Source: Gammaproteobacteria bacterium (GTDB taxonomy: Bacteria; Pseudomonadota; Gammaproteobacteria; Steroidobacterales; GCA-2729495). From it: 12,288 nucleotides of DNA. The stretch lies in contig JAHDYN010000020.1 in assembly GCA_023383735.1 (NCBI GenBank), positions 1 through 12,288 of the forward strand, in the 5' to 3' direction. The notes beneath the pieces are model-generated. The model was given only the letters and a program-made list of their open reading frames with translations, did no database searches and was not told the DNA's origin. Both the position numbers and the translations under genes were made by a program. Positions within the stretch are counted from its first letter, which is position 1, and every line of letters starts with the position of its first letter. Positions 1 through 6,160 of this stretch are shown piece after piece.

Positions 1-142
1 TGACCGAGCCGCCGGGGTTCATGAACTCTGCCTTGCCCAGGATCTCGCAGCCGGTGGCAGCCGAGAAATGATTGAGGCGGATCAGCGGGGTGTTGCCGAT
101 GCAGTCCACAAGCGGGCCAAAGGCCGGTCTGGTCATGTCCAT
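1..142 (-). CDS. Cysteine synthase (O-acetylserine sulfhydrylase family), N-terminal part, runs off the window
   Basis: Only the first 47 codons are present; the gene continues beyond base 1. The translation carries the fold-type II PLP enzyme signature: the IGNTPLIRLN motif at residues 15-24, then LGKAEFMNPGGSV at residues 35-47. The next codon begins with A, consistent with the lysine of the family's SVKDR motif, so the PLP lysine should lie just outside the window. The family makes cysteine from O-acetylserine and sulfide in the cytoplasm; related cystathionine beta-synthases share this N-terminus, so the exact substrate is not settled. Two in-frame ATGs (at 142 and 136) are possible and neither has a strong Shine-Dalgarno. 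It starts 34 bases after the prfA stop on the same strand, so co-transcription is likely. In many gammaproteobacteria prmC occupies this position. Confidence 0.88.
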   Translation of the reverse strand, partial: MDMTRPAFGPLVDCIGNTPLIRLNHFSAATGCEILGKAEFMNPGGSV

Positions 143-176
143 GCGTTTCACGGGTCGGGGGGATGGGCAGCTGATT

Positions 177-1259
177 TCAGTTGTCGAGGGCTGCAAGCTG
201 TTCCGCCTGGTACTCATTGATCAAGGGCTCGATGACCTGGTCGAGGTCGCCTTCCAGGATGACATCGAGCTTGTAGAGCGTCAGGTTGATGCGGTGGTCG
301 GTGACGCGACTCTGCGCGTAGTTGTAGGTCCGGATGCGCTCGGAACGGTCGCCGGTACCGACCTGGCTCTTGCGCCGCTCGGCCTGTTCGCTGTGTTGCT
401 TGCGCAGGGCAGCGTCGAGCAGCCGCGCCTTCAGCAGGGCCAGTGCCCGGGCGCGGTTCTTGTGCTGCGAACGCTCGTCCTGGCATTCCACGACCAGGCC
501 TGAAGGCAGGTGCGTGATGCGCACCGCCGAGTCGGTCTTGTTGACGTGCTGCCCCCCTGCGCCGGAGGCCCGGTAGGTATCGATGCGCAACTCCGCCGGG
601 TTGATCGCTATCGTATCGATCTCCTCCGGCTCGGGCAGTACGGCAACCGTGCAGGTGGAGGTATGGACCCGGCCCTGCGCCTCGGTTTCCGGGACGCGCT
701 GTACGCGATGGGCGCCGGACTCGAACTTGAGCCGCGAATAGGCGCCGTGACCGATCACCCGGCCGATGATTTCCTTGTAGCCACCGTGTTCGCCGGCGCT
801 GGAGTGCACGATCTCGATCTGCCAGCCGCGGGATTCGGCATATTTCGAATACATGCGGAAGAGGTCGCCCGCGAATATCGCTGCTTCGTCACCGCCGGCC
901 GCGGCACGGATTTCCAGGTAGATATTGCTGTCGTCGTAGGGGTCCCTGGCGATCAGCTGCAACCTGACCTGGGACTCGATGGCCTCGAGTTCGCTCTTCG
1001 TGCGCGCGAGTTCTTCCTGGCCCAGGCGGCGCAACTCCGCATCGCTGTCGTCGAGCATGCTCATCGCCGCCGCCTGATCGGCTTCGATCCTGCGCCAGGC
1101 CCGGAACAGGGTCACCACGGGTGCGATCTGCGCGTATTCCCGGGACAGGTCACGGAAGCGTGCCTGGTCGCCGAGTATCTGCGGATCGGTCAGCAGGCCG
1201 CCCAGTTCCTCGGAGCGGGCAGCGAGTTTCTCGAGTTTTCCGACGATGGAGGCCTGCAT
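177..1259 (-). CDS. prfA: Peptide chain release factor 1
   Basis: RF1 recognises UAA and UAG stop codons on the ribosome and triggers release of the finished protein. The 360-residue product has the length of the E. coli protein and matches it throughout. The codon-recognition PxT tripeptide is PET at residues 190-192, inside VQRVPETEAQGRVHTS. The catalytic GGQ is at residues 235-237 (RASGAGGQHVN), followed by the conserved VVECQDERSQHKN block; the C-terminal VTDHRINLTLYKL block is intact. The start ATG at 1259 is supported by the N-terminus (MQASIVGKLEKL), which aligns with E. coli MKPSIVAKLEAL. No clear Shine-Dalgarno precedes it. The gene usually lies between hemA and prmC; here it is flanked by a divergent TPR gene and a cysteine synthase. 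Whether its GGQ glutamine is methylated depends on a prmC located elsewhere. Confidence 0.97.
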   Translation of the reverse strand: MQASIVGKLEKLAARSEELGGLLTDPQILGDQARFRDLSREYAQIAPVVTLFRAWRRIEADQAAAMSMLDDSDAELRRLGQEELARTKSELEAIESQVRLQLIARDPYDDSNIYLEIRAAAGGDEAAIFAGDLFRMYSKYAESRGWQIEIVHSSAGEHGGYKEIIGRVIGHGAYSRLKFESGAHRVQRVPETEAQGRVHTSTCTVAVLPEPEEIDTIAINPAELRIDTYRASGAGGQHVNKTDSAVRITHLPSGLVVECQDERSQHKNRARALALLKARLLDAALRKQHSEQAERRKSQVGTGDRSERIRTYNYAQSRVTDHRINLTLYKLDVILEGDLDQVIEPLINEYQAEQLAALDN

Positions 1260-1265
1260 TACGGC

Positions 1266-1272
1266 TATTATC
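1266..1272. promoter_or_regulatory. Candidate back-to-back -10 elements between prfA and the TPR gene
   Basis: On the plus strand TATTAT (1266-1271) ends seven bases before the GTG at 1279. On the minus strand GATAAT (1272-1267) ends seven bases before the prfA ATG at 1259. Each matches five of six consensus bases, but neither has a convincing -35 hexamer at normal spacing. This is a weak call resting on position and the lack of any other promoter space. Confidence 0.25.
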
Positions 1273-1278
1273 TCTGCT

Positions 1279-2970
1279 GTGAAGCATCGCGCTGACCCAC
1301 AAGATTACCGCATTGCTCCGGTTGTCCTGCTACTTGCGTTGTCGGTTCTGACAAATGCAGTTGCTGCTGATGCCGGATCGGTTGCTGCCGTGGTACCCGA
1401 AGGACCGGAGTACCACATGGAGCTGGCCGAGCAGGCCTTGCAGGACAGGGATCTGGTCAAGGCGGCCAGCGAGTTCACGCTTGCCGCAGAACTCAGCGAT
1501 GACCCGGTACTGGCAGAGCGGGCGAGCCAGTTCACGATGGGTGTGGGCTTTGATGCGCTGGCTGAACGTGCGGCGGGGCGCTGGGCCGTGCTCGCCCCCG
1601 ACAGCCAGATGGCGCACGCGATTCTCGGCCGCCTTCGCCTGCGACGGCATGCAGTCGATGCCGCAGCGGCCAGTTTCGAGCTGGCGCTCGGTTCGGCCGA
1701 GCCGCGCCGCGACGAGATTTATCTGGCGCTGGCCAGCGATCTGGCTACCGAGGATGACGCACGGCTGGTGACCCGGCTCTTCGCGCGTCTGGCCGCGAAG
1801 GACCCAATGGCACCGGGCCTGCAGCTGGCGCTCGGCACGGCGGCACTGCGTGCGCAGAACTTCGAGCTCGCGCTGGCAGCTGCTGAACGTGCGGCTGAGG
1901 ACGCGCCGGGCTGGGCCGAGCCGCAATTGCTGGCGGCGCGCACGCTGATCGCGGCCGGACGCACCGATGAAGGCCTCGAGCGTGCCAGCGTATTGGTGGC
2001 GGAGGAGGAGAGTCCGCTTTCCGAACTCGCCTATGCGCGCATGCTGGCCGATGCCGGCCGGAGCGATGAGGCGCGCACTGCATTGGATGGGCTGGTTTCA
2101 CGTTACGGCGAGCGTGCCGAAATCGACCGTACCCTGGCATTCATTGATCTGGCTGCCGGCGAACTCGACGCTGCGGATCAGCGCTTTGAGGCCCTGGAAG
2201 CCGCCGGCCAGGAGCGATTCGAGGCCTTCTATTACCGTGCGCTGATTGCCGTGCAGAAGGGTGATGCCGAAACGGCGCGCCGTTACTACCAGCGGATCAG
2301 TTCCGGATCCTATCTGGTGCCTGCCCAGCTCGCCATTGCCGAAACCTTCAGGCGCGAGGATGACTTCGACAGCGCGATCGCGAGTCTCTCGGCCTTTGCC
2401 GAGGATCACCCGGCACAGGCCTACGAGGTATTTCGCTTCAAGGCCGAGTTGCTGCAGCTTGCAGGGCGTCAAGCCGAGGCGCTCGCGGTGTACGACACGG
2501 CGCTCGATTACAAACCCGCCTCAATCGACATGCTGCTCTCGCGCAGTGCCTTGCTGGAGCAGCTCGATCGGGTCGACGCTGCGCTTGCCGACCTGGAGCG
2601 CGCAGCGCAGATCGCGCCCGACGATGCCATGGTGCTCAATGCCTATGGCTATATTCTCGCCAATCGCAAGCACGAGGGGCGCAAGGCATGGGTTTATCTG
2701 CGGCGTGCGATCGAGTTGCTGCCGGATAACCCGCCGATTCTCGACAGTGTCGGCTGGGCCCTGTTCCGGATGGGCCGGCATGAGGAGGCACGCAGCTATC
2801 TCGAGGAAGCGTATGCGCTTTTGCAGGATCCGGAACTGGCGAGCCACCTGGCCGAGATCTACTGGACGCTGGGCGAGCGTGAACGGGCCCGCGAACTCAT
2901 GACGGCAACGCTGGAGAAGTGGCCTGACAGCAAGCCGGCGCTGCAGACGGCGGCATGGCTGCTGCATTGA
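1279..2970 (+). CDS. Exported TPR-repeat protein, LbcA-like (CtpA protease adaptor family)
   Basis: The product is about 563 residues from the GTG at 1279. That start gives a good signal peptide: basic n-region (MKHR), hydrophobic stretch at about residues 13-24, and an AVA|AD cleavage site near residue 29. An upstream in-frame ATG at 1246 would overlap prfA and add an acidic, less signal-like N-terminus. Helix-turn-helix TPR units run through the mature protein; the strongest are near the C-terminus, with LNAYGYILANR, ILDSVGWALFRMG and YLEEAYALL. Length, C-terminal motifs and position next to lolB match the Pseudomonas aeruginosa PA4667 family, LbcA, a periplasmic adaptor that helps CtpA degrade peptidoglycan hydrolases. 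LbcA is a lipoprotein, but no cysteine lipobox is visible here, so this copy may be soluble or held by its signal segment. The function is inferred from family and synteny. The 3' end overlaps lolB by 16 bases, suggesting translational coupling. Confidence 0.87.
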   Translation: MKHRADPQDYRIAPVVLLLALSVLTNAVAADAGSVAAVVPEGPEYHMELAEQALQDRDLVKAASEFTLAAELSDDPVLAERASQFTMGVGFDALAERAAGRWAVLAPDSQMAHAILGRLRLRRHAVDAAAASFELALGSAEPRRDEIYLALASDLATEDDARLVTRLFARLAAKDPMAPGLQLALGTAALRAQNFELALAAAERAAEDAPGWAEPQLLAARTLIAAGRTDEGLERASVLVAEEESPLSELAYARMLADAGRSDEARTALDGLVSRYGERAEIDRTLAFIDLAAGELDAADQRFEALEAAGQERFEAFYYRALIAVQKGDAETARRYYQRISSGSYLVPAQLAIAETFRREDDFDSAIASLSAFAEDHPAQAYEVFRFKAELLQLAGRQAEALAVYDTALDYKPASIDMLLSRSALLEQLDRVDAALADLERAAQIAPDDAMVLNAYGYILANRKHEGRKAWVYLRRAIELLPDNPPILDSVGWALFRMGRHEEARSYLEEAYALLQDPELASHLAEIYWTLGERERARELMTATLEKWPDSKPALQTAAWLLH

Positions 2971-3596
2971 TCGTGTGCGGCGTGCGGCGGGAACGCCTGG
3001 CGACCCTGCGGTTGCTGTTCTGGCTCCTGCCGCTGCTGGCCGGCTGCGCGACACAACGGCCGGCGACGCCCGACCATGCCGAATCTGCAGCTGCCAGGCA
3101 GGCCCATCTGCTCGGACTGGCCCACTGGGAAGCGCGCGGGCGTGTCGCCATCAAGTCCGCCGATACCGGCGGACAGGGCAGTCTCCAGTGGCAGCAGACC
3201 GGATCGGTGGCGCGCATCCGCCTGAGCGGGCCGTTTGGGGCCGGCGCCTATGAAATCAACTGGATGCCGGGACAGATCACCGTGCTCTCACGTGGTGCCG
3301 AAGCGGCGCTCGAATATGTCGGACCAGACGCAGCGGAGCGCTTCCTGGCCGAGCAGGTGGGCTGGTCTTTCCCCGTGACCAGCATACGGTACTGGCTGCT
3401 CGGCCTGGCTGATCCCGGTGCGCCCGCAGCGACGCAGTCGGATGCGTGGGGGCGGCTCCTGGAGCTGCAGCAAGCCGGCTGGGTGGTGCGCTATGAAGAC
3501 TATGCGCAGAGTGCTGCCACGTGGCTGCCGCGCAAACTCGTGATCGAGCGGGAACAGCTGCGCTTGCGCTTTGTGATCGACAAGTGGCTGCTCTGA
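2955..3596 (+). CDS. lolB: Outer-membrane lipoprotein LolB
   Basis: LolB is the outer-membrane receptor that accepts lipoproteins from the periplasmic carrier LolA and inserts them into the outer membrane. The 213-residue reading shows a lipoprotein signal peptide with lipobox LLAGC, placing the lipidated cysteine at residue 31. Family motifs follow: HWEARGRVAIKS near residues 57-68, LSGPFGAGAYEINW, the conserved IRYWLLGLADPGAP segment, and the C-terminal GWVVRYEDY plus LPRKL. The ATG at 2955 lies inside the upstream gene; in-frame GTG codons at 2973 and 2982 would give a shorter, more usual signal peptide, so the start is uncertain. The overlap with the TPR gene implies one transcript. In many gammaproteobacteria ispE follows lolB, but here the tRNA-Gln gene comes after only 60 bases. 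Confidence 0.95.
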   Translation: MAAALIVCGVRRERLATLRLLFWLLPLLAGCATQRPATPDHAESAAARQAHLLGLAHWEARGRVAIKSADTGGQGSLQWQQTGSVARIRLSGPFGAGAYEINWMPGQITVLSRGAEAALEYVGPDAAERFLAEQVGWSFPVTSIRYWLLGLADPGAPAATQSDAWGRLLELQQAGWVVRYEDYAQSAATWLPRKLVIEREQLRLRFVIDKWLL

Positions 3597-3598
3597 TG

Positions 3599-3635
3599 CT
3601 GCCCCTCAACGCCGTGAAGGCGTAAGATTGCGCCC
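3599..3635 (+). promoter_or_regulatory. Candidate stable-RNA type promoter before tRNA-Gln
   Basis: A -10 like hexamer TAAGAT (3623-3628) is followed almost at once by a GC-rich discriminator GCGCCCC. That arrangement is typical of tRNA and rRNA promoters under stringent control. The only -35 candidate at suitable spacing (CTGCCC, 3599-3604) is poor. The tRNA could instead be transcribed from the lolB side. Confidence 0.33.
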
Positions 3636-3656
3636 CGGCGTGCGCCGATGCGATCT

Positions 3657-3731
3657 TGGGGCGTAGCCAAGTGGTAAGGCAGCGGGTTTTGATCCCGCCA
3701 TCCGCAGGTTCGAATCCTGCCGCCCCAGCCA
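3657..3731 (+). tRNA. tRNA-Gln (anticodon UUG)
   Basis: The 75-base sequence folds as a complete cloverleaf. The acceptor stem TGGGGCG (3657-3663) pairs with CGCCCCA (3721-3727), followed by discriminator G and an encoded CCA (3729-3731). The anticodon stem GCGGG/CCCGC encloses the loop TTTTGAT, placing the anticodon TTG at 3689-3691, which reads CAA and, by wobble, CAG. The T arm contains GGTTCGAATCC. The U1-A72 acceptor start and overall sequence match bacterial glutamine tRNAs. It sits 25 bases before the preferred prs start, the same tRNA-Gln/prs adjacency known from Pseudomonas. Confidence 0.97.
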
Positions 3732-3756
3732 GCATCAGATGAATACAGAGAATCCT

Positions 3757-4710
3757 ATGGAACTGCCCAATATTTCGATCCTGGCCGGCAATGCCAACCC
3801 GGAACTGGCCCAGCGTATTGCGCGGCACCTGAAGCAGCCGCTCGGCCGCGTGCAGGTCGGCAAGTTCAGCGACGGCGAAGTGCTGGTCGAGGTTTACGAG
3901 AACGTGCGCGGGCGCGACGTGTTCCTGGTGCAGTCCACCTGTCCGCCCGTGAATGACAACCTGATTGAGCTGCTGGTGCTCGCAGATGCCTGCCGGCGCG
4001 CTTCGGCGGCCAGCATCACGGCTGTCATTCCCTATTTCGGCTACGCCCGCCAGGATCGGCGCCCGCGTGCAGCGCGCGTGCCGATCACGGCCAGCATGGT
4101 TGCGCGGATGATTTCCGAGTCCGGCATCAAGCACGTGCTCACAGTCGATCTGCATGCCGACCAGATCCAGGGTTTCTTTTCCATCCCGGTCGACAACGTC
4201 TACTCATCGCCGGTACTGCTCGGCGACCTGTGGCGCTGCAAGTACGAGAAGATGGTCATCGTCTCGCCGGACGTCGGCGGCGTGGTCCGGGCCCGGGCGA
4301 TCGCCAAGCGCATGGACGATGCCGAGCTGGCCATCATCGACAAGCGCCGGCCGCGTGCGAACGTGTCCGAGGTGATGAATATCATCGGTGAGGTCGAGGA
4401 CAAGGTCTGCGTGCTCATCGATGACATGGTGGATACCGCAGGTACGCTGTGCCATGCCGCCGCGGCACTCAAGGATCATGGCGCCAGCCGCGTGGTTGCT
4501 TATGTCACACACGCGGTACTTTCCGGGCCGGCTGTCGACCGCATCGCCGCGTCGGGGCTCGACGAACTGGTGGTTACCGACACCAGTCCGCTGTCGGCTC
4601 CGGCCATTGCCACCGGCCGTATCCGGCAGCTCAGCGTGGCCGAGCTGCTCGGCGAAACCATGCGCCGCATCAGCCAGGCCGAGTCAGTCAGCTCCATGTA
4701 TCTGGACTGA
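3757..4710 (+). CDS. prs: Ribose-phosphate pyrophosphokinase (PRPP synthetase)
   Basis: This enzyme makes phosphoribosyl pyrophosphate from ribose 5-phosphate and ATP, feeding purine, pyrimidine, histidine, tryptophan and NAD synthesis in the cytoplasm. The preferred start, ATG 3757, has AGAGA just upstream and gives 317 residues, close to the 315 of E. coli. An in-frame ATG at 3739 would add six residues but sits seven bases from the tRNA end with no ribosome binding site. Visible motifs are KFSDGE (residues 36-41), the ATP-site loop YFGYARQDRR (93-102), VDLHADQIQGFF (130-141), and the PRPP-binding loop VLIDDMVDTAGT (219-230). Nothing is truncated. The gene lies directly downstream of tRNA-Gln, so tRNA 3' processing may set the 5' end of its mRNA. 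Confidence 0.98.
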   Translation: MELPNISILAGNANPELAQRIARHLKQPLGRVQVGKFSDGEVLVEVYENVRGRDVFLVQSTCPPVNDNLIELLVLADACRRASAASITAVIPYFGYARQDRRPRAARVPITASMVARMISESGIKHVLTVDLHADQIQGFFSIPVDNVYSSPVLLGDLWRCKYEKMVIVSPDVGGVVRARAIAKRMDDAELAIIDKRRPRANVSEVMNIIGEVEDKVCVLIDDMVDTAGTLCHAAAALKDHGASRVVAYVTHAVLSGPAVDRIAASGLDELVVTDTSPLSAPAIATGRIRQLSVAELLGETMRRISQAESVSSMYLD

Positions 4711-4747
4711 CCGCCGCCCCGGGGAGCGCTTTCGGCGCCGCCTGCCG

Positions 4748-4756
4748 TGCTATGAT
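4748..4756 (+). promoter_or_regulatory. Extended -10 promoter element before rplY
   Basis: TGCTATGAT is an extended -10 element (TG-N-TATGAT, five of six consensus bases) followed by the GC-rich stretch CCGCGCCCC. A -35 box is weak (CTTTCG or GCTTTC at 16-17 bases), which the TG extension could offset. It would start a leader of roughly 70 bases before rplY, separating rplY-pth transcription from prs. Confidence 0.5.
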
Positions 4757-4760
4757 CCGC

Positions 4761-4801
4761 GCCCCTTCCGTCGGGGCTCCCTGGTCGCAGGGGGGCTTTT
4801 T
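4761..4801 (+). terminator. Hairpins plus T-tract in the rplY leader: terminator or attenuator candidate
   Basis: A seven-pair stem, CTCCCTG (4777-4783) with CAGGGGG (4788-4794) including one G-T pair and a GTCG loop, is followed by GC and five Ts (4797-4801), as in an intrinsic terminator. GCCCC at 4761-4765 can pair either with GGGGC at 4773-4777 or with GGGGC at 4792-4796 directly before the T-tract. The two pairings are mutually exclusive. Because it sits downstream of the candidate rplY promoter and upstream of the rplY start, it could attenuate rplY or simply end prs transcripts. Confidence 0.45.
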
Positions 4802-4819
4802 CATCGCGGATGGTCAACC

Positions 4820-4825
4820 AGGAGA
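4820..4825 (+). promoter_or_regulatory. Ribosome binding site of rplY
   Basis: AGGAGA lies eight bases before ATG 4834. It decides in favour of that start over the in-frame ATG at 4810, which would place the binding site inside the coding region. Confidence 0.85.
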
Positions 4826-4833
4826 ACAATGAC

Positions 4834-5523
4834 ATGGCACATCAATTCACCATCGCCGCGGAAAGCCGGCGTGATGCAGGGAAAGGTGCGAGCCGCCGCC
4901 TGCGTCGCGAGGGCAAGATCCCCGGCATCATGTACGGTGGCGGCGAAGCCCCCGTGGGTATCGCCTTCGACGCAAATGCCCTGCACCGGAGTCTGGCCGA
5001 AGAGGCGTTTCTGTCCAGCATTCTCAACGTCACGCTGGATGGCAAGACGGTACAGGCAATCGTCCGTGACTATCAGCCGCACCCCGCCCGCCGCGCCGTT
5101 CTGCACCTCGATCTCCAGCGCGTGGTGGCCACCGAAGAGCTGCGCATGATGGTACCGCTGCACTTCATCAACGAGGCCCTGTCCAAGGGCGTCAAGCTCG
5201 GTGGCGGTTCGGTATCGCGCCTCATGACCGAGGTCGAGATCAGCTGTCTGCCGAAGGATCTGCCGGAATACATCGAGGTCGATATCGAGCCGATGGAACT
5301 CAACGACATGCTGCATCTGCGCGACCTGAAGCTGCCCGAGGGCGTCAGGATCCCGGGCTTCGAGCCGCATACCGACAGCGACCTGCCCGTGGTACACCTG
5401 CATGTTCTGCATGTGGTCGTCGACGAACCGGCAGCCGAGGCGGCCGCTGCCACCGAGGCGGCTGCAGCACCTGCTGCAGGTGCCGAGAAGGCGGCCGACA
5501 AGGCCAAGACCGACAAGAAGTAG
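4834..5523 (+). CDS. rplY: 50S ribosomal protein L25, long CTC/TL5 type
   Basis: L25 binds the 5S rRNA in the large ribosomal subunit. From ATG 4834 the product is 229 residues, far longer than the 94-residue E. coli L25, so it is the two-domain CTC form. The N-terminal 5S rRNA-binding domain (about residues 1-95) contains SRRDAGKGASRRLRREGKIPG and the IVRDYQPHPARRAVLHLDL segment. The CTC beta-domain follows to about residue 190, with VPLHFINEALSKGVKLGG and IEVDIEPMELND. The tail is alanine-rich and ends in lysines. It is followed 31 bases later by pth, the usual partner, and is preceded by its own promoter-like element and hairpin leader. Confidence 0.97.
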   Translation: MAHQFTIAAESRRDAGKGASRRLRREGKIPGIMYGGGEAPVGIAFDANALHRSLAEEAFLSSILNVTLDGKTVQAIVRDYQPHPARRAVLHLDLQRVVATEELRMMVPLHFINEALSKGVKLGGGSVSRLMTEVEISCLPKDLPEYIEVDIEPMELNDMLHLRDLKLPEGVRIPGFEPHTDSDLPVVHLHVLHVVVDEPAAEAAAATEAAAAPAAGAEKAADKAKTDKK

Positions 5524-5540
5524 GCTGGATGCAGGCACCC

Positions 5541-5546
5541 GGAGGA
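5541..5546 (+). promoter_or_regulatory. Ribosome binding site of pth
   Basis: GGAGGA is a near-perfect Shine-Dalgarno sequence eight bases before the GTG at 5555. It fixes that GTG as the pth start, in agreement with the conserved N-terminus. Confidence 0.88.
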
Positions 5547-5554
5547 ACAGGCCA

Positions 5555-6157
5555 GTGCTGATCGTGGGGCTTGGCAATCCCGGTCCGAAGCATGCCGGGG
5601 ACCGCCACAATGTCGGTTTCTGGCTGGCAGATCTTCTTGCTGCCCACATCGGCGCAAGCTTTTCGACCGCGCAGAAGCTGCAGGGCGAGGAGTGCCGTGG
5701 CCTGATCGCCGGGGTCCCGGTGCGCATCATCAAGCCTTCGACCTACATGAACCGCAGCGGGCAGTGTGTCCGGCGGACTCTCGACTACTACGACATTCCG
5801 ATGGAACAGCTGCTGGTCGTGCACGATGAGCTCGACCTGCCGGCCGGCAGTGCGCGCCTCAAGCGTGGCGGCGGACATGGCGGGCACAATGGCCTGCGCG
5901 ACATCCTTGCCAGTTGCGGTCCCGACTTCGTGCGCTTGCGCATCGGCATCGGGCATCCGGGCCACAAGGACCTGGTTACCGATTATGTGCTGCATGCGCC
6001 TGGCAAGCAGGAGCGCAGCGACATCGTCGAGGCGCTCACCGAGTCAGTCAAGGCTATCGAGCTGTACACGGCGCGCGGGCTCGACGCAGCCATGCAGCAG
6101 CTGCACTCGGCGCTGCCGCGCAGGAACGGCAGCACCGAGTATGGACCGGCAGGCTGA
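5555..6157 (+). CDS. pth: Peptidyl-tRNA hydrolase
   Basis: Pth cleaves peptidyl-tRNAs that drop off the ribosome, recycling tRNA in the cytoplasm. The 200-residue product starts at GTG 5555, chosen from the GGAGGA site and because MLIVGLGNPG aligns with the family N-terminus. Catalytic and binding residues are visible: N8 in GLGNPG, H18 in DRHNVGF, N66 in STYMNRSG, D91 in VHDELDLPAG, and H111-N112 in GGGHGGHNGLRDI. The family usually has Thr before the RHN motif; here it is Asp (GDRHN). Length is close to E. coli Pth (194). It follows rplY in the usual order, but the next gene is a putative metallopeptidase starting three bases after the stop, where ychF is commonly found. Confidence 0.97.
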   Translation: MLIVGLGNPGPKHAGDRHNVGFWLADLLAAHIGASFSTAQKLQGEECRGLIAGVPVRIIKPSTYMNRSGQCVRRTLDYYDIPMEQLLVVHDELDLPAGSARLKRGGGHGGHNGLRDILASCGPDFVRLRIGIGHPGHKDLVTDYVLHAPGKQERSDIVEALTESVKAIELYTARGLDAAMQQLHSALPRRNGSTEYGPAG

Positions 6158-6160
6158 GGC

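Noticed and set aside
190..192. Altered stop-codon recognition in RF1: the tripeptide at protein residues 190-192 is PET, not the E. coli PAT
   Set aside because: PET is a common PxT variant in functional RF1 proteins such as that of Bacillus, so no change in specificity is implied. The coordinates given here are protein residue numbers of the prfA product.
510..1295. 261-codon plus-strand open frame
   Set aside because: It is antisense to prfA, whose full-length product is intact. The translation shows no family motif.
3277..4155. 292-codon minus-strand open frame across lolB, tRNA-Gln and prs
   Set aside because: It crosses a tRNA and two well-supported genes on the other strand and has no protein features of its own.
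4801..5733. 310-codon minus-strand open frame
   Set aside because: It is antisense to rplY and the start of pth, and its sequence is a low-complexity reverse reading of them.
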